A DNA stretch of 64,000 nucleotides from positions 30,230,099 to 30,294,098 of the forward strand of contig CM065711.1 in NCBI GenBank assembly GCA_017654935.2, read 5' to 3'. Below are positions 1 through 11,653 of the stretch, piece after piece (the first letter of the stretch is position 1; every line of letters starts with the position of its first letter). The DNA comes from Phymorhynchus buccinoides. Taxonomy: Eukaryota; Mollusca; Gastropoda; Neogastropoda; Raphitomidae. A model generated the notes under the pieces. That model was not told the origin of the DNA, did not search any database, and worked only from the letters and a program-made list of their open reading frames with translations. A program made the translations under genes and the position numbers.

Positions 1-604
1 ATCTTCGCCATAACGGACCTTGTAAATACTGGATTCGACACAACACAACACAAAACATGACAAAGTAATGCACTGGCAGTTCATTTTCAGTCACAGTTTG
101 CACACAACAATCTTTTCCCGCGCATGCAACTCGGTTGACAAAATGGTGCAGCGCACACCGCAGATACGAAATCACGGCAAACGCTAATGCGCCAGCTGCT
201 TTCATTTATCGGATTTTGTGAGTTGTTTGCATTCAGCAAGTGTTTCAGTGCACACACTAACGCCGATTTATCAGTTTGATAACGGAAAGGAGCTGCTTTT
301 CAACTTATTTTTTGTGAAGTGAGACCATTCACTGAGTTCCAACTTATGGAGTGAGACCGATCACCTAGTTTCAACTTGGAAGTTGACTTTGCATTTTCGT
401 GTGCACAGAGTTCGTAAAGATCGACACGATCGTGTCTGTTTCAGTTCAAACTTTGATCATAAACTGCTCAGTGATGACACATGTGCATAAAAGTGGTGAA
501 ATTTAGTGGTCAGATCGTGATATCGCTGATTAAATTCTTCAATTTCGGCATGAGAACGGTTCGTTTTTACCGAGATTGACGATGTCAACACGCACAGGCT
601 GGAG

Positions 605-725
605 TTGACGACCAGCCTAAAATAGATTCAGGGAAATCCGCGTATGAGCCGCATTTGCTGTCTTAGCCGCTGGGGTCAAAGTTGAGGAAAAAAGTAGCGG
701 CTTATAGCCCGGAAAATACGGTAGT
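605..725 (-). repeat. Fragment of GCGGCTTATAG MITE family (family L)
   Basis: The stretch around 660-722 (ggggtcaaagttgaggaaaa, then agtagcggcttatag) is the reverse complement of the end of the repeats at 25233-25612 and 25712-26140. It ends in an AAAATACGG-like terminus. Only one end is visible, so this is a truncated or diverged copy. The rest of 1-829 holds nothing I recognise. Confidence 0.6.
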
Positions 726-829
726 CGGATACATTACACCTGCGCCAAAAACATTTGGTCTTAGATAAGAGGAGGTCTTTTAACGGAGGGTTTTATAATA
801 GAGGTTTGACTGTATCTTTTTCGTTTTAG

Positions 830-976
830 ATTGAGAGGTACCTGAAGTGTCTGTGGGAGAACCCGGGTCATGTGGACAGGGGCAGCCCCCAGAACGTGCT
901 GCAGGAGAGGTGCAAGTCCACGTCCTGGATGGTGCTCGCGTCGCTCCTCGTGCCCATCTTCAGGCTCAACATCCAG
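830..976 (+). CDS. Exon 1 in window of an unrecognised large protein gene
   Basis: This is an internal exon of 147 nt (49 codons), phase 0 at both ends. It follows a pyrimidine-rich tttttcgttttag acceptor and ends CAG|gtgaac. It is GC-rich with balanced codon use, unlike the AT-rich flanks, and reads IERYLKCLWENPGHVDRGSP and onward to a hydrophobic WMVLASLLVPIFRL stretch. No start codon is present, so the gene begins upstream of the window. The seven later exons continue the same frame. The function is unknown. The hydrophobic run is too short and interrupted to call a membrane segment. A TRANK1-like (TPR and ankyrin repeat) C-terminal region is a guess from overall character only. Confidence 0.8.
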
Positions 977-997
977 GTGAACAAAATAATTTCACCG

Positions 998-1130
998 TTA
1001 ACCCCTTGACTGCCATGTAGGGTGTTCACTGTGCGTGCTTGATGACATCACTATCCCCGGTGGGGGGGGGGGGTCTTTCGTAAAAATGGTCCCTCTGCCT
1101 TCTGGGAGTTTTGTTCTTGTAACTTCGTTT
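998..1130 (+). repeat. Debris of two interspersed repeat families
   Basis: 998-1020 (ttaaccccttgactgcca) matches the left terminus of the MITEs at 15519 and 24890. 1080-1130 (ccctctgccttctgggagtt and on) is a diverged start of the SINE-like family seen at 6424, 15870 and 21790. A continuation of that second family (ctctctttgactctgcc) appears only at 2050, so about 0.9 kb of other sequence may have been inserted between. Confidence 0.5.
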
Positions 1131-2740
1131 AAGTCTCTTGTGCGGTGAGCGGTCGGGAACGTTAAAAAAAAATTGGGATCGGAAATGTCTAGAACGTTCG
1201 GGAACGTACGGATTCCACGTGGCCGGTTTGGGCGCTTCCATTTTGTTTCTATCACATGGCAGTCACGTGAGCGCTTCAGCCTCGCTTTTGCTATAGATTA
1301 CACTTCCGTCCTGTTGCTTGCAATGGCTTCTAGGCCGATTGGTTTGAAAGATATGAATTTTTGAAAATTAGTGACCGACTTCGGCATTTTTGCGATTTTT
1401 CCAATATGGATGATGAACAGTTATGGCGTCCATTGACTGAGGAAAGCGATGAATAGTCGTATTTTTGTGAAAGATGGGACTTATGAGATCGCGAAGTGAT
1501 GAGTAAGGAGTGTATTCTGACCTATTTCGGCAGCGAGCTTGTTTTTGTTCGATCGATGCGAATTTTTGAAGTCGTGTTACTGACATCAGCATTTTCCCGA
1601 CTTTTACATCATGGATGATGAATCGTTATTGCATCCACTGAGTGATGACAGCGATGAAAATTCCCTTTTTTGTGAAAGATAGGAATTATAAGATCGTGAA
1701 GTGAAAGGGTAAGTGAATGATTTTGAACTACATTTCCATTTCAATCGTCTTAGGCTTCACCAGTCTGCAAATATAGGCAGTGAATGCAGTTTGTGAATAC
1801 ACTTTGGCATTTTGATTTTTTTTGTGGAGCCATGCATCCCCATAACATCTTGGAATTCCTTTTGCAACTCAGACAGACATCTCGGCAACACATTCAAAAC
1901 AAAAAAACACACAAAATCTGCTAGGGTATATTTTATTTTATTATTTTTCTGACGCTACCCCCCCTTTTGTACGGAGTGACGTCCCTTGGGCTAGGATTTC
2001 AGAGGTGATAGAGAGCACAGAGTGTCAGGCACAAGAGAGTTAATCTGCCGCTCTCTTTGACTCTGCCTTTTTCCTTTATTTTATTTATTTATTTATTATG
2101 TGCATTTCTATAGTGCTTATTCATCAAAGCTCCAAGCACTTTACAATTTTTACTTAAGATATTCAAAACATTTTTATTAGCACTGGACAACGGGTTGAAC
2201 CCGTGTCACAAAAGTGACTTTTTTTGTTTTGTTGCTTAGTATAGGTGTTACTATATTTTTGAGCGCGTGTGTGCGTGCTTGTGGTTTGATGTAGATATTT
2301 TTGTTGCAGTTTGATTGGACGACAGCTTTTGGCGGGAGAATAGTTAATAAGTTGATGGAGATTGAAGTGTGTGTATGAGGGCTTTGGGTAGTGAGCAGTG
2401 GACCAGGGTGGTGAAAGGTTGTGTGTGTGTGTAGTGAAGTGAGTCTGTTTCTTAAAAGAACTTTTATTTTGTTTAATTATTACTTAAGTTTAGACTAATC
2501 ATTTTTCTTTTTTTCTTTTATCAAAACCTTTCTTTTAAGTGTGCGTTTGTTGATTTGTTTATTTTGTATACTTTCTTGATTCAAAAGATTATATTTTCCA
2601 GTTCGTATTTTATGCTTCTGTTTTTATTCGTATGTATGACTGATTCATTGGGTGGTAGATAGCTCGGCCAACGCTCCTCACTCTCTCTGTGTGTCTTTCA
2701 GTGAGAATGTGACAACCCGAGACTTTTTTTGGTTTGTGTG
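1131..2740. other. Intron sequence with no recognised gene
   Basis: AT-rich intronic DNA. Two loosely similar blocks (1368-1500 and 1590-1720, sharing ttccaatatggatgatgaac/catcatggatgatgaat and gtgaaagat motifs) suggest an old local duplication. 2075-2150 (attatttatttattatg then ctccaagcactttacaa) resembles the 3' tail of a short interspersed element. I see no coding signal. Confidence 0.4.
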
Positions 2741-2769
2741 ATTAAATCTTTTGTTTTTGCCAGTCTATC

Positions 2770-2965
2770 TCATGAAAGTGGTGGTACCATAGCCGATGAG
2801 GTTTAACCGAGGCGTGGTTACCGCTACACCTATCTATATTGTTAAAAACTTGGGACCTTACTGGTGTTGCACTGCCTTCGGCCATTGCAGCCAGTATTGT
2901 TCCCACCCTCTTTGTATTTACAAATGTCCCATATGTGTCTATGACCGAGAGGACGTAAAACACCT
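2770..2965 (+). repeat. SINE-like interspersed repeat (family I)
   Basis: The core runs accatagccgatgaggttta, then a block with ttactggtgttgcactgcc, ending ccgagaggacgtaaaacacc. The same sequence occurs in reverse orientation at 40985-41205, 41206-41430 and 46320-46550. The constant 3' end (gaggacgtaaaacac) is typical of a retroposon tail. I could not recognise pol III A and B boxes, so the SINE assignment is tentative. Confidence 0.6.
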
Positions 2966-4177
2966 GTAACCCACTCCTCGTAAAACCCCAAATTACCAAT
3001 TTACAGGAGTGGGACTCGGGTTCGGGTTGAGCTACAAAACTAGAGCGTTAGAGTCAATCTTTCAGAAAGTCTTCCAGAGACACAAAAAACACCGAGATTC
3101 GGTATGAGTTCACTGATTTATTAAAATAAAAACAACTTGAAAAATAAACGAACAAATGAATAATCTTAAAAGTCCAAACCCAAAGAAATGTTATCCAATT
3201 ACACTAACTAGCTAAATGATACCGCCAGTGTCAAATTCAAACAAGATTGATATAACAAAAGAGATAAGAAGAATCACTGAGAGGCGAGTTGGGTTTAAAA
3301 TTAGAAATAGGCAAAGAAAGGAAAGAAGAATATGCGCTCCTGAAAAATAGACAATACTAAGCATTAATATTTATCAACTAAAACCTAAATTGACTAAAAA
3401 TAACATTATAACAATGCGATCATGTTTTACTTTGATTTCACCATCAGGTATCAACTAATAAGATAACATCAAATCAAACAAAGCAGTTATTACTGACAGA
3501 CCTGAAAATAACCGAATGTAAACTTACCGGTACATTATTTTCACACAACACAAATATAAAACATGCTTAAAAAGTCATACTCCCATTAATCCATTATAAC
3601 TATAAGCAACTACAGCACAAAATTGTTACACTTGTTACACAACAGAATACTCTGACTGGTAGTGGTATGCACTTGGATAACTCAAACCGAGTTCCCTCAA
3701 AATATTATTGGTTTCCAATAATCCATTTACATTTATCCCGAGCTGATGCCACAGCTATTCAAAACCAAAACCAAAATATCATGGAAAAGTCAAGTTATGT
3801 CTAACTCATATTGAGGTGATCACATGGAACACCCAGTTAGGCTATACTACTTTCCATGGATGAATAATCCTATTCATCCTCAACAACTAGCCTTCCCCTG
3901 GCAGAAGCATAATAATTTTACATTCTAATTACATGATCTACACCACGTGGCTTGTTGCAATGTTCTCTTTATACCATTTCTAAAAGAACATTTCCATCCA
4001 GAACTTTCCAATAGTTTATCCCAAAAATACCTTTAACCAGTCAGTACATTTTACCTTAAAACACACACAAAAATAAAACACAAGAACATTCATTCATGAA
4101 TACCAAAATAACATCCAAATAATACAACCAAATCCCTAAACTCACTGATGTTCTTTGCATCAGTCAAATTACAGCTT
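2966..4177. other. AT-rich intron DNA, no gene seen
   Basis: No long open frame, no repeat shared with the rest of the window and no splice-bounded coding block seen. Confidence 0.4.
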
Positions 4178-5170
4178 GCCACGGCTCTTTGTCTCCCCTT
4201 TCACCTTGCCTCATGGTATCAGCCATGTGGCTCTCACAATGAACTACTGACACTGCTCTTTGTCTCCCCTTTCACCTTGCCTCATGGTATCAGCCATGTG
4301 GCTCTCACAATGAACTACTGACACAGCTCTTTGTCTCCCCTTTCACCTTGCCTCATGGTATCAGCCATGTGGCTCTCACAATGAACTACTGACACTGCTC
4401 TTTGTCTCCCCTTTCACCTTGCCTCATGGTATCAGCCATGTGGCTCTCACAATGAACTACTGGCACAGCTCTTTGTCTCCCCTTTCACCTTGCCTCATGG
4501 TATCAGCCATGTGGCTCTCACAATGAACTACTGGCACAGCTCTTTGTCTCCCCTTTCACCTTGCCTCATGGTATCAGCCATGTGGCTCTCACAATGAACT
4601 ACTGGCACGGCTCTTTGTCTCCCCTTTCACCTTGCCTCATGGTATCAGCCATGTGGCTCTCACAATGAACTACTGGCACGGCTCTTTGTCTCCCCTTTCA
4701 CCTTGCCTCATGGTATCAGCCATGTGGCTCTCACAATGAACTACTGACACAGCTCTTTGTCTCCCCTTTCACCTTGCCTCATGGTATCAGCCATGTGGCT
4801 CTCACAATGAACTACTGGCACAGCTCTTTGTCTCCCCTTTCACCTTGCCTCATGGTATCAGCCATGTGGCTCTCACAATGAACTACTGACACAGCTCTTT
4901 GTCTCCCCTTTCACCTTGCCTCATGGTATCAGCCATGTGGCTCTCACAATGAACTACTGGCACAGCTCTTTGTCTCCCCTTTCACCTTGCCTCATGGTAT
5001 CAGCCATGTGGCTCTCACAATGAACTACTGGCACGGCTCTTTGTCTCCCCTTTCACCTTGCCTCATGGTATCAGCCATGTGGCTCTCACAATGAACTACT
5101 GGCACAGCTCTTTGTCTCCCCTTTCACCTTGCCTCATGGTATCAGCCATGTGGCTCTCACAATGAACTAG
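4178..5170 (+). repeat. 71-bp minisatellite, 14 tandem units
   Basis: The unit contains gctctttgtctcccctttca, ccttgcctcatggtatcagc and catgtggctctcacaatgaa in that order. The anchor gtctcccc recurs every 71 bp from 4191 to 5114, so 14 units. Units are almost identical; the main differences are gacac/ggcac and acag/acgg/actg at the unit junction. Such homogeneity indicates recent expansion or gene conversion. Confidence 0.95.
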
Positions 5171-6167
5171 TGTCACACTTTAGTGACAGTGTTTTACAAA
5201 GTTTCACCCACAAATAATTCTACCATCATTACACATTGTAATGATTATTGTTTTACCCTATAAATATAATACACTTGGGCTGTAACAGTTTGGTCACAAA
5301 CCCTATTATTGCTAAGCAATTCACTAGAAAGGTTGTAAAAACAACTAACAGCTCAAAGAAAGAAACCATGTGCTTCTTTGTCGAAAGGCACATGTTCATA
5401 TGAACTACAACCTGGCCTTTTAATTCAGTCTTCACTATAATTTAATTTACAATATTACTCTACAGCTGTATTAGTATTACATTTCTATTAACACCAAAGA
5501 CTAAAATGACCATAATTACTATGCCTTGTCCAGGCACGCTCTAGGTCTTCTTTCTTTTCAATGAGAGACTTCTAATCTAGGTCTTCACCCTTTCAAGTCT
5601 GGTGGAACACTGACAGAAAAGTTGTAAAGGAAATAGGAAGTCCTATTGAAACAGGAAGTTAAAATGCGGATTAGTTAAAATAAGAATTTGTAACAATAAT
5701 AACATTTTACTTTATTCTTTTCAAATAACTTCGCATAAAATCTTAAATATATAGTAGAACTAAATAATCATTACTATGTACCTGTTTTCTTTAATATAGT
5801 TTTATTTCATTTATAATTACTTCCTAAAGCAATCCAAGGGAAGTAAATCAACTGTCTGTTACTAGTGTTAGTAGAAGAGAGTTATGTCCCCTGTGCTCCT
5901 TATTTATTCATTCTCTGTCTCTGTCTCTCTCTCTCTGTCTCTCTCTCTCTGTCTCTGTCTCTGGCATGTAAATCCTCCTAAACTTAGCCATCAGTTGGAG
6001 GAGGTTACACACCATTTTTCATTCATTCTTTTGTTTTGGGTTTGAGTTTCGACTTGTGATGGATTTTACTGAACCCAGCAGTCATCTTCGTTTCTTCAAA
6101 TTCTACAAAATTGAGATGCATGGTTTTTTAAATTTCACCGACGATTTGTTTTAAAATTTTCAATCAG
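5171..6167. other. Intron DNA with a short (TC)n run
   Basis: AT-rich sequence with a (TC)n/(TGTC) stretch at 5920-5965. No coding signal. It ends in the polypyrimidine and AG acceptor of exon 2. Confidence 0.4.
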
Positions 6168-6317
6168 GTGGATGCGCGCTGTGAGGAGGTGGAACACCAA
6201 CTGACCAAGGAGAGGCCGGAGTGGGTGTTCATACGTCGCGAATACGCCTTGCTGGCCGACAAACGAATGGTCATCTTCCTCGCCAAACGACACCTGGACG
6301 CTGTGAAAAATCTGCAG
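6168..6317 (+). CDS. Exon 2 in window of the unrecognised gene
   Basis: Internal exon of 150 nt (50 codons), phase 0 to phase 0, between ttttcaatcag and CAG|gtaatt. It translates to a charged, probably helical segment starting VDARCEEVEHQLTKERPEWV and ending AKRHLDAVKNLQ. It continues the frame of exon 1. No catalytic motif is visible. Confidence 0.8.
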
Positions 6318-6423
6318 GTAATTAATATGTTGTTGTTATCATCATGAAACACTTGTGGGCAGTGGGTGGATGCCTCATGCCTCCATGCGAGGAGCTGGAC
6401 GACCCCCGCCCCCTCCACGAGTC

Positions 6424-6725
6424 TCTCCCCGGTACAAATAGTTCCCCCTCCTTCTGGAAGTTCTGAGCTCACAACTTCCTCTAATCCGTCACTCTCTTTG
6501 ACTCTGCCTTTTTCCTTTTGCTTACTGTCATCTACTATCTTTCTGCCTTACTGGTCCATTCTCCTGCCTTTTTGTTCTGGAAACTCTTATTACAAAGATT
6601 TTCTCCAGCCGAAGACAGACATGCTGGGCCTAACTATTTCTTAGGCACATAAAACGGCAGCATGACGCATCTGCGATTACGATGACAGAAAACTGTCTGA
6701 GCAAGTGACAAAGAGGAAGAAAATC
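6424..6725 (+). repeat. SINE-like interspersed repeat (family J)
   Basis: It starts aatagttccccctccttctg and includes ctctttgactctgcc, catctactatctttctgcc, a gacatgctggg block and gcagcatgacgcatctgcg, ending with tgtctgagcaagtgacaaa. Near-full copies are at 21785-22095 and (diverged) 44480-44900; partial copies are at 15860-16250 and 1080-1130. It sits just downstream of exon 2. Confidence 0.75.
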
Positions 6726-6730
6726 TGCTG

Positions 6731-7712
6731 GTGTTAATTGACATCATCATTATCATCATCATCACTTCCATCCAGTTAAAAAACTCTCTTATTCACACTT
6801 CTACCACTGTACGCAATCTTGGCGTCACACTTGATCAGACTCTCTCCTTCCAAAACCAGATTTCCTCTGTCTGTCGTGCTTGTTACTTAGCACTTCGGCG
6901 CATTGGATCTGTAAGACATCTTCTTTCTGAGGAAGCCACCAAAACTCTTATCTCTGCCTTCGTACTCTCCAGACTAGATTACTGTAATTACCTTCTTGCT
7001 GGCTGCCCACAAACTGTTCTCGCTAAACTTAAACAAATTCAAAACAATGCTGCTCGCCTTGTACTGAGGTGCTCCAAATTCTCTCACTCTACCCCTCTGC
7101 TTGAATCTCTTCACTGGCTTCCCGTTGGAAAGCGTATCGACTACAAGCTCTCTCTGCTCTGTTACAAATCCCTGAATGGTCTTGCTCCTTCTTATCTCAC
7201 TGATCTCCTGAACCTTTACACATCTCTTAGACAGTTATGCTCCTCTTCTGACACTTCTCTCCTCCAGATCCCTCGTTACCGCACCAGGACTCTCGGTGAT
7301 CGTTCCTTCTCTTTTCAGGCCTCCTCTACTTGGAACAAACTCCCTCTTCCTCTCCGTTCTGCCAACTCCCTTTCTTCATTTAAGTCTTCCCTCAAAACCA
7401 CTCTCTTCAAATCATAGCCTGCTCTTTTCTTTTGGAAAGTAATTTTTGTTCCTTCTGTGCGCGTGTGTTTGTGTGTAGTGTGTGGTTTGTGCGGGCGTGT
7501 GTGGTGTGGTGTGTGTGTGTTTTGTTTGTGTGTGCGCGCGTGCGCGTGTGTGTGCATGTGAAGCAATTTTAACATTCTCATCTTTTCTACTGCTTTTTTG
7601 GGTGGTTGGGTTGGGGGGCTGGTGGGGTTATTCATTTATTTGTTTATTATTGTAATCGCTTAGGGCTTGTTTAAGAATAAGCGCATATAAATGCTCATTG
7701 TTATTATTATTA
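6731..7712 (+). mobile_element. 5'-truncated non-LTR retrotransposon (CR1/L2-like 3' end)
   Basis: An open frame (about 6731-7417) encodes the C-terminal region downstream of a reverse transcriptase. It contains the run NLGVTLDQTLSF, then ALRRIGSVRHLLS, SRLDYCNYLLAG, IQNNAARLV, LHWLPVGKRIDYKLSLL and SSTWNKLPLPLR. This order is typical of animal CR1/L2-group LINEs. The RT catalytic domain is missing, so this is a dead 5'-truncated copy. Downstream come a GT-rich 3' UTR and the tail agcgcatataaatgctcatt followed by (ATT)n at about 7695-7715, a usual LINE 3' end. The frame is otherwise intact over 200 residues, so the insertion is fairly young. Confidence 0.85.
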
Positions 7713-7715
7713 TCA

Positions 7716-8050
7716 TCACAATACGGTCTTCTCTCCAACCAACGGATGGCAGACCTGTTTTCCGTAAGGATTTGTCCGTAAACATTACGTTTTGAGAACT
7801 CTGATTATGCTGTTGTGGTCAGCAACAAAACATTCTGCATTTCCGCTGAACAAGTGCGAAGAAAAAGAGAAGAAGAAATCAAAAGAAGGCAGTGTTTGAA
7901 CCGTACTTAACGTTGTCGTGAGCTATCCGCGCATGGATCAGTACGTCGCAGGTGCATTACTGGCAATAGTCGCGACAGAACTAGGAGGGCGCATGTACCA
8001 ACAGAAAACATAGAAAGGAAAGACCTAAACTTGCACTGGGTTTAGACCAT
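7716..8050. other. Intron DNA, nothing recognised
   Basis: No open frame of note and no repeat shared elsewhere in the window. Confidence 0.3.
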
Positions 8051-8297
8051 CAACCCTTTCACCGCAAATGTCGCATTTTTGCACCAAAGTGATTGAACAC
8101 CCATATCATTAAAAATCTTAAAATGAGGGTCTGTTATCCAATGCTCTTGTGTTCTTAGTTTTGAGAGGTAAGGATAGGCCTTATCTCAAATATATCACAG
8201 AAGAATCCCCAATATTTCAGACAAAACTATTTTCTCTATCCATGTAAGTTTAATGGAAACTTTTGGCTAAAAAAATGGCTGGCGGCAAAAGGGTTAA
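8051..8297 (+). repeat. MITE family D copy (AACCCTTTC ends)
   Basis: The terminal inverted repeats are aaccctttcaccgc at the left and gcggcaaaagggtt at the right. Internal landmarks are gcaccaaagtgattgaacac, gagggtctgttatccaatgc and the right-hand atggctggcggc. Related copies occur at 21080-21240 (partial), 25671-26333 (interrupted), 26328-26575, 45810-46080 and 46570-46820. No coding capacity. Confidence 0.8.
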
Positions 8298-8745
8298 ACC
8301 CCCCCAGTTAAGCTGGGAAGGAACAGGCTCCATTTCCAGCAACAAGCTGGGGGAGGGGGAGGGGTTTGGATCTAATTTTAGTGGTCAGTTGATGCAGGCT
8401 CAGATGGAGATGTGATCAGCGCTTATGTAAATGCGCGGATAAAGCCTGCGTTGACGGTGGCCTCACTTAACTTGTTCCACTCAGCAGCAGTCCGTACGAA
8501 GAACCAGAACGCATTTTTTAAATACATTTTAAATCAAGACATAATCAGTTGAAAAACGAAGCAAGAATAACGCTTAAAAATGCAGCAATAATAGTACCTA
8601 CACCATCTCTAAACAGACAATTTAGTCAAGGACATACACAGCAATAATCTATTGTAGAACAAGGGGACTACAAATAGGCTTGCACAAATTCAATCCCAAG
8701 GAGATGGACAGGCTGCTCAGCAAAACAATCAAATGATGCAGTGCA
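8298..8745. other. Intron DNA, possibly LINE 3' UTR
   Basis: No gene. The minus-strand LINE at 8746-10750 would have its 3' untranslated tail here, but no poly(A) or tail repeat is clear. Confidence 0.3.
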
Positions 8746-10750
8746 TTAAGAGTTCAACAGATGAATTGATCTTGGTAAGAAAGTTTTCTGTGCTCTTATT
8801 TTCAGTTTTAGAGTTCTGTATCGACGGCCCGATGGTAACGCTTCATAGTATTTTGCCAGAACATGACTGTTATCATCAAGAATTTTCCTGGCTTTCTTGA
8901 CTACTTGTCTGTCATACATTTCTTGCATACCACTCTGCCTTGCACCCACAACCTTACTGCACACATTCACCATATCACTCAACACGTGCTTACTTCTTAC
9001 ACTCAAGCTTCCATGCCAACAGATAAATGACACAGTAAGAACAGATTCAATGCAACATCGGTAGTAGGTTTGAAGAATATCTGAACAGACACCAATATTC
9101 CTTAGCCTCTCTAAGCAAAAGATCCTGACTGACTCTTCTTATGTGTTTATCAAAAGTAAGTTTCTTGTCTAAAACTGTGCCTTAGTATTTGTACTCATCA
9201 ATTCTTTCAACCGTTTCACCATCAATTTCCAAATGTGGCACTGGCACTGGGTTTCTACGAAAATCTACAAGCAGTTCTTTTGTTTTAACAACATTTAAAT
9301 CCAGATAATTATCTTTGCACCATGAACAAAACCTTTTGACTTCACTGAAGTACACAGAATCAGAGTTTGACAAATCTTCGATGGCAGAATCATCTGAGTA
9401 TTTAATGACAGGTGTTTCTTCAGTGCCTCTACAGTCATTTGTGTACAATGTAAAAAGAACTGGGGACAAAACTGTTCCTTGGGGGGCACCTGTAGAAGTG
9501 GAACGTTCTGAGGAGATTGCAGATTGAAAGCGGACAGACTGAGTTCTATTGCGTAGGAAATTGATTATCCAGAGAATGAGCTTGGGGTTAACATTCAGGT
9601 CTAATAGTTTCTGGGCCAGTAGATGCATGGGGCTGTATTGTATTGAAGGCAGAGGAGAAATCGATGAATAAAATATGAACAAAAGAGTTGGGGGTATTTA
9701 AGTGAAGAAAGGCATTGTGAAGAAGGGTCAGTACGGCATCGTCTGTTCCTCTACACCGTTTGTAGGCAAACTGAAAGGGGTCAAGGAGTAGGTTAGTAAA
9801 AGAAAGAAGGCGGTGAAGGACGATCTTTTCAAAACATTTCATGGCAATAGACGTTAAGGCAACAGGGCGGTAATCGTTCAGTGTGGCAGGGTTCTTTTTC
9901 TTAGGGACAGGAGTAACTGTAGAATTTTTCCAGATACATGGTACAACACAATCACGTAAAGACCAGTTAAATAGAGAGCAAAACACACCACACAATTGAG
10001 AACAGCATGCTTTCAACAATCTTCCACACACATTATCTGGTCCCACAGCTTTCCTCACATTTAGTTTCTGAAATAAGGACTGAACATCTCTTTCTTGAAC
10101 CTCAAATTCATGATCTTCACTTGCATTGATCATTTTTTCTCTTAACTGTGACATTACCCCGTTTAGATCTCCCTCTAGATCATTTCTTTCAAACCGACAA
10201 TAAAAGTCATTTAGCTCATTAGAAAAATCCTTCTGTTCTTTTGTCATTTGGCAATTTGCTGTTCGTTTCTTTGATTGGCCAGTTAGGGTTCGAAGCCCAT
10301 CCCATGCATCTAAGATTCTGCCTGTCTGAAACTGCTGTTCTACTTATCCTTATACTCCCTCTGCCCCTTCCTTAACTCCCCTCTAAGCTTAGATTGAACC
10401 ACTTTTCTTTCTCTTTTATCTCCTGTTTGAAAGGCTACTTTCTTCTCATTTAAGACTGATTTAATAGACTTGGAAATCCACAGTTTGTTGTTGGGGAAAA
10501 TCTTTATAGTCTTTGATGGAATGATCATATCTTCACAAAAACTAATGTGTCAGCAGCTTCATTCACAGTTTCACAGGAATCAGTCAGCACACTCCAGTCA
10601 GTATATTTCAAAACAACCTCTCAATTCATCCACACTCTCGGTCGTCCACTCTTTCACGCTCTTTTTCACCACAGGTTCAGTTTGTATTTTGGGTCTGTAG
10701 GCAGGGATGAGTTGCACGGTGTCGTGGTCGGAAGCACCCACTGGTGGTAG
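8746..10750 (-). mobile_element. Degenerate non-LTR retrotransposon (CR1/L2-like), minus strand
   Basis: Three blocks of one LINE ORF2 lie in order on the minus strand. 10528-10340 encodes a linker (NNKLWISKSIKSVLNEKKVA). 10247-9182 encodes the reverse transcriptase in two frames. 9033-8746 encodes a C-terminal block (MSFICWHGSLSVRSKHVL and on, ending RAQKTFLPRSIHLLNS). Frame breaks separate the blocks, so the copy is inactive. The endonuclease domain is not seen upstream of about 10750, so it is also 5'-truncated. It lies antisense to the host gene in intron 2. Confidence 0.85.
9182..10247 (-). pseudogene. Reverse transcriptase domain of the minus-strand LINE, frameshifted
   Basis: Reading from 10247 down, an N-terminal part carries VRKAVGPDNVCGRLLKAC, TPVPKKKNPATLNDYRPVAL and ILFIDFSSAFNTIQP, which holds the first catalytic Asp. 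Around 9600-9620 the frame shifts. The second part then carries TGAPQGTVLSPVLFTLYTND and IKYSDDSAI, where SDD replaces the common ADD but keeps both Asp residues. A thumb region with FCSWCKDNYLDLNVVKTKEL follows. All core RT landmarks are present in correct order, split by at least one frameshift. RNA-templated DNA synthesis is the family function; this copy cannot make it as one chain. Confidence 0.85.
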
Positions 10751-11179
10751 AGGTAGAGATCAGTATGCATTGGGAATATTGCCGTAACATAAGTCAATAG
10801 TCTTCTTCTGACGAGTAAAACATGTCACATACTGTTTAAAAGAAGTGTGTGTGTTTGCTTGTTGTTCTTCTTCTTCAGTTTAATGTCCTTCCACTAAAAG
10901 TGATTCAGACAATATTGTATTATGGTGTGATGAGTGTGAGTGGGTGTGCCTGTAAATGTGTGTAAGCATTAAAGTAAGTGATAGGATAGTGATGCGGACC
11001 TATTTATAACCCCACCTCCCACCCACATTAAAACAAAAGTTAAATTTACATTTAAAGAATAATAACCGAACAATGAACAATGTTAAAGATAAATAGTAAG
11101 TGATCTACTTAATAAACATTTACAAACTGAATCAAGAACAGAATAATTGTCTAGAATACTGGGTAGAGACAGTGGTGTC

Positions 11180-11400
11180 ATATTTGTTTGTGTGTGTGTG
11201 TGTGTGTATGTACGCTATGTGTGTGTGTGTGTGTATGTACGCTATGTGTGTGTGTATGCGTGCGTGTGTGTATACTGGCATGTGTGTATGCGTGCGCATG
11301 TGTATACGGGCGTGTGTGTATGCCTGCGTGTGCGTACGTGTGTGTAGGATGTGTATATGTGCGTGCGCGCGTGAACGCATGCACATACGCATGCAAGCTA
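11180..11400. repeat. Compound (GT)n/(TGCG)n microsatellite
   Basis: Alternating GT with interspersed TATG, TGCG and TACG units. Every frame is open because of the repeat, not because of a gene. Confidence 0.85.
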
Positions 11401-11494
11401 GCAGGCTCACACAACCACAAAGACACACACTCAATACCAGTTATATCACTAGTCCCACATACTGATTTTCCCACAATTGTGGGACCAGCGGTAT

Positions 11495-11580
11495 CTGAGT
11501 CAACTGATATGTTGTACCATCTGAGCTCATGTGAGAAAGAGCGCTATATAAATTCCCATTATTATTATTATTATTGACTC
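11495..11580 (+). repeat. LINE-type 3' tail fragment with (ATT)n
   Basis: The tail gagcgctatataaattcc followed by (ATT)n at 11558-11575 matches the form of the LINE end at 7680-7712. No coding part remains beside it. Confidence 0.6.
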
Positions 11581-11653
11581 GCAAATCTGTAAATTAATTA
11601 TTTGATGCCAATAAAATAAGTTTTCATGGTGAAGTGCCCAAATCATAATAACG

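Noticed and set aside
4178..5170. CRISPR-like regular array
   Set aside because: Units are contiguous with no spacers and the genome is eukaryotic; it is a minisatellite.
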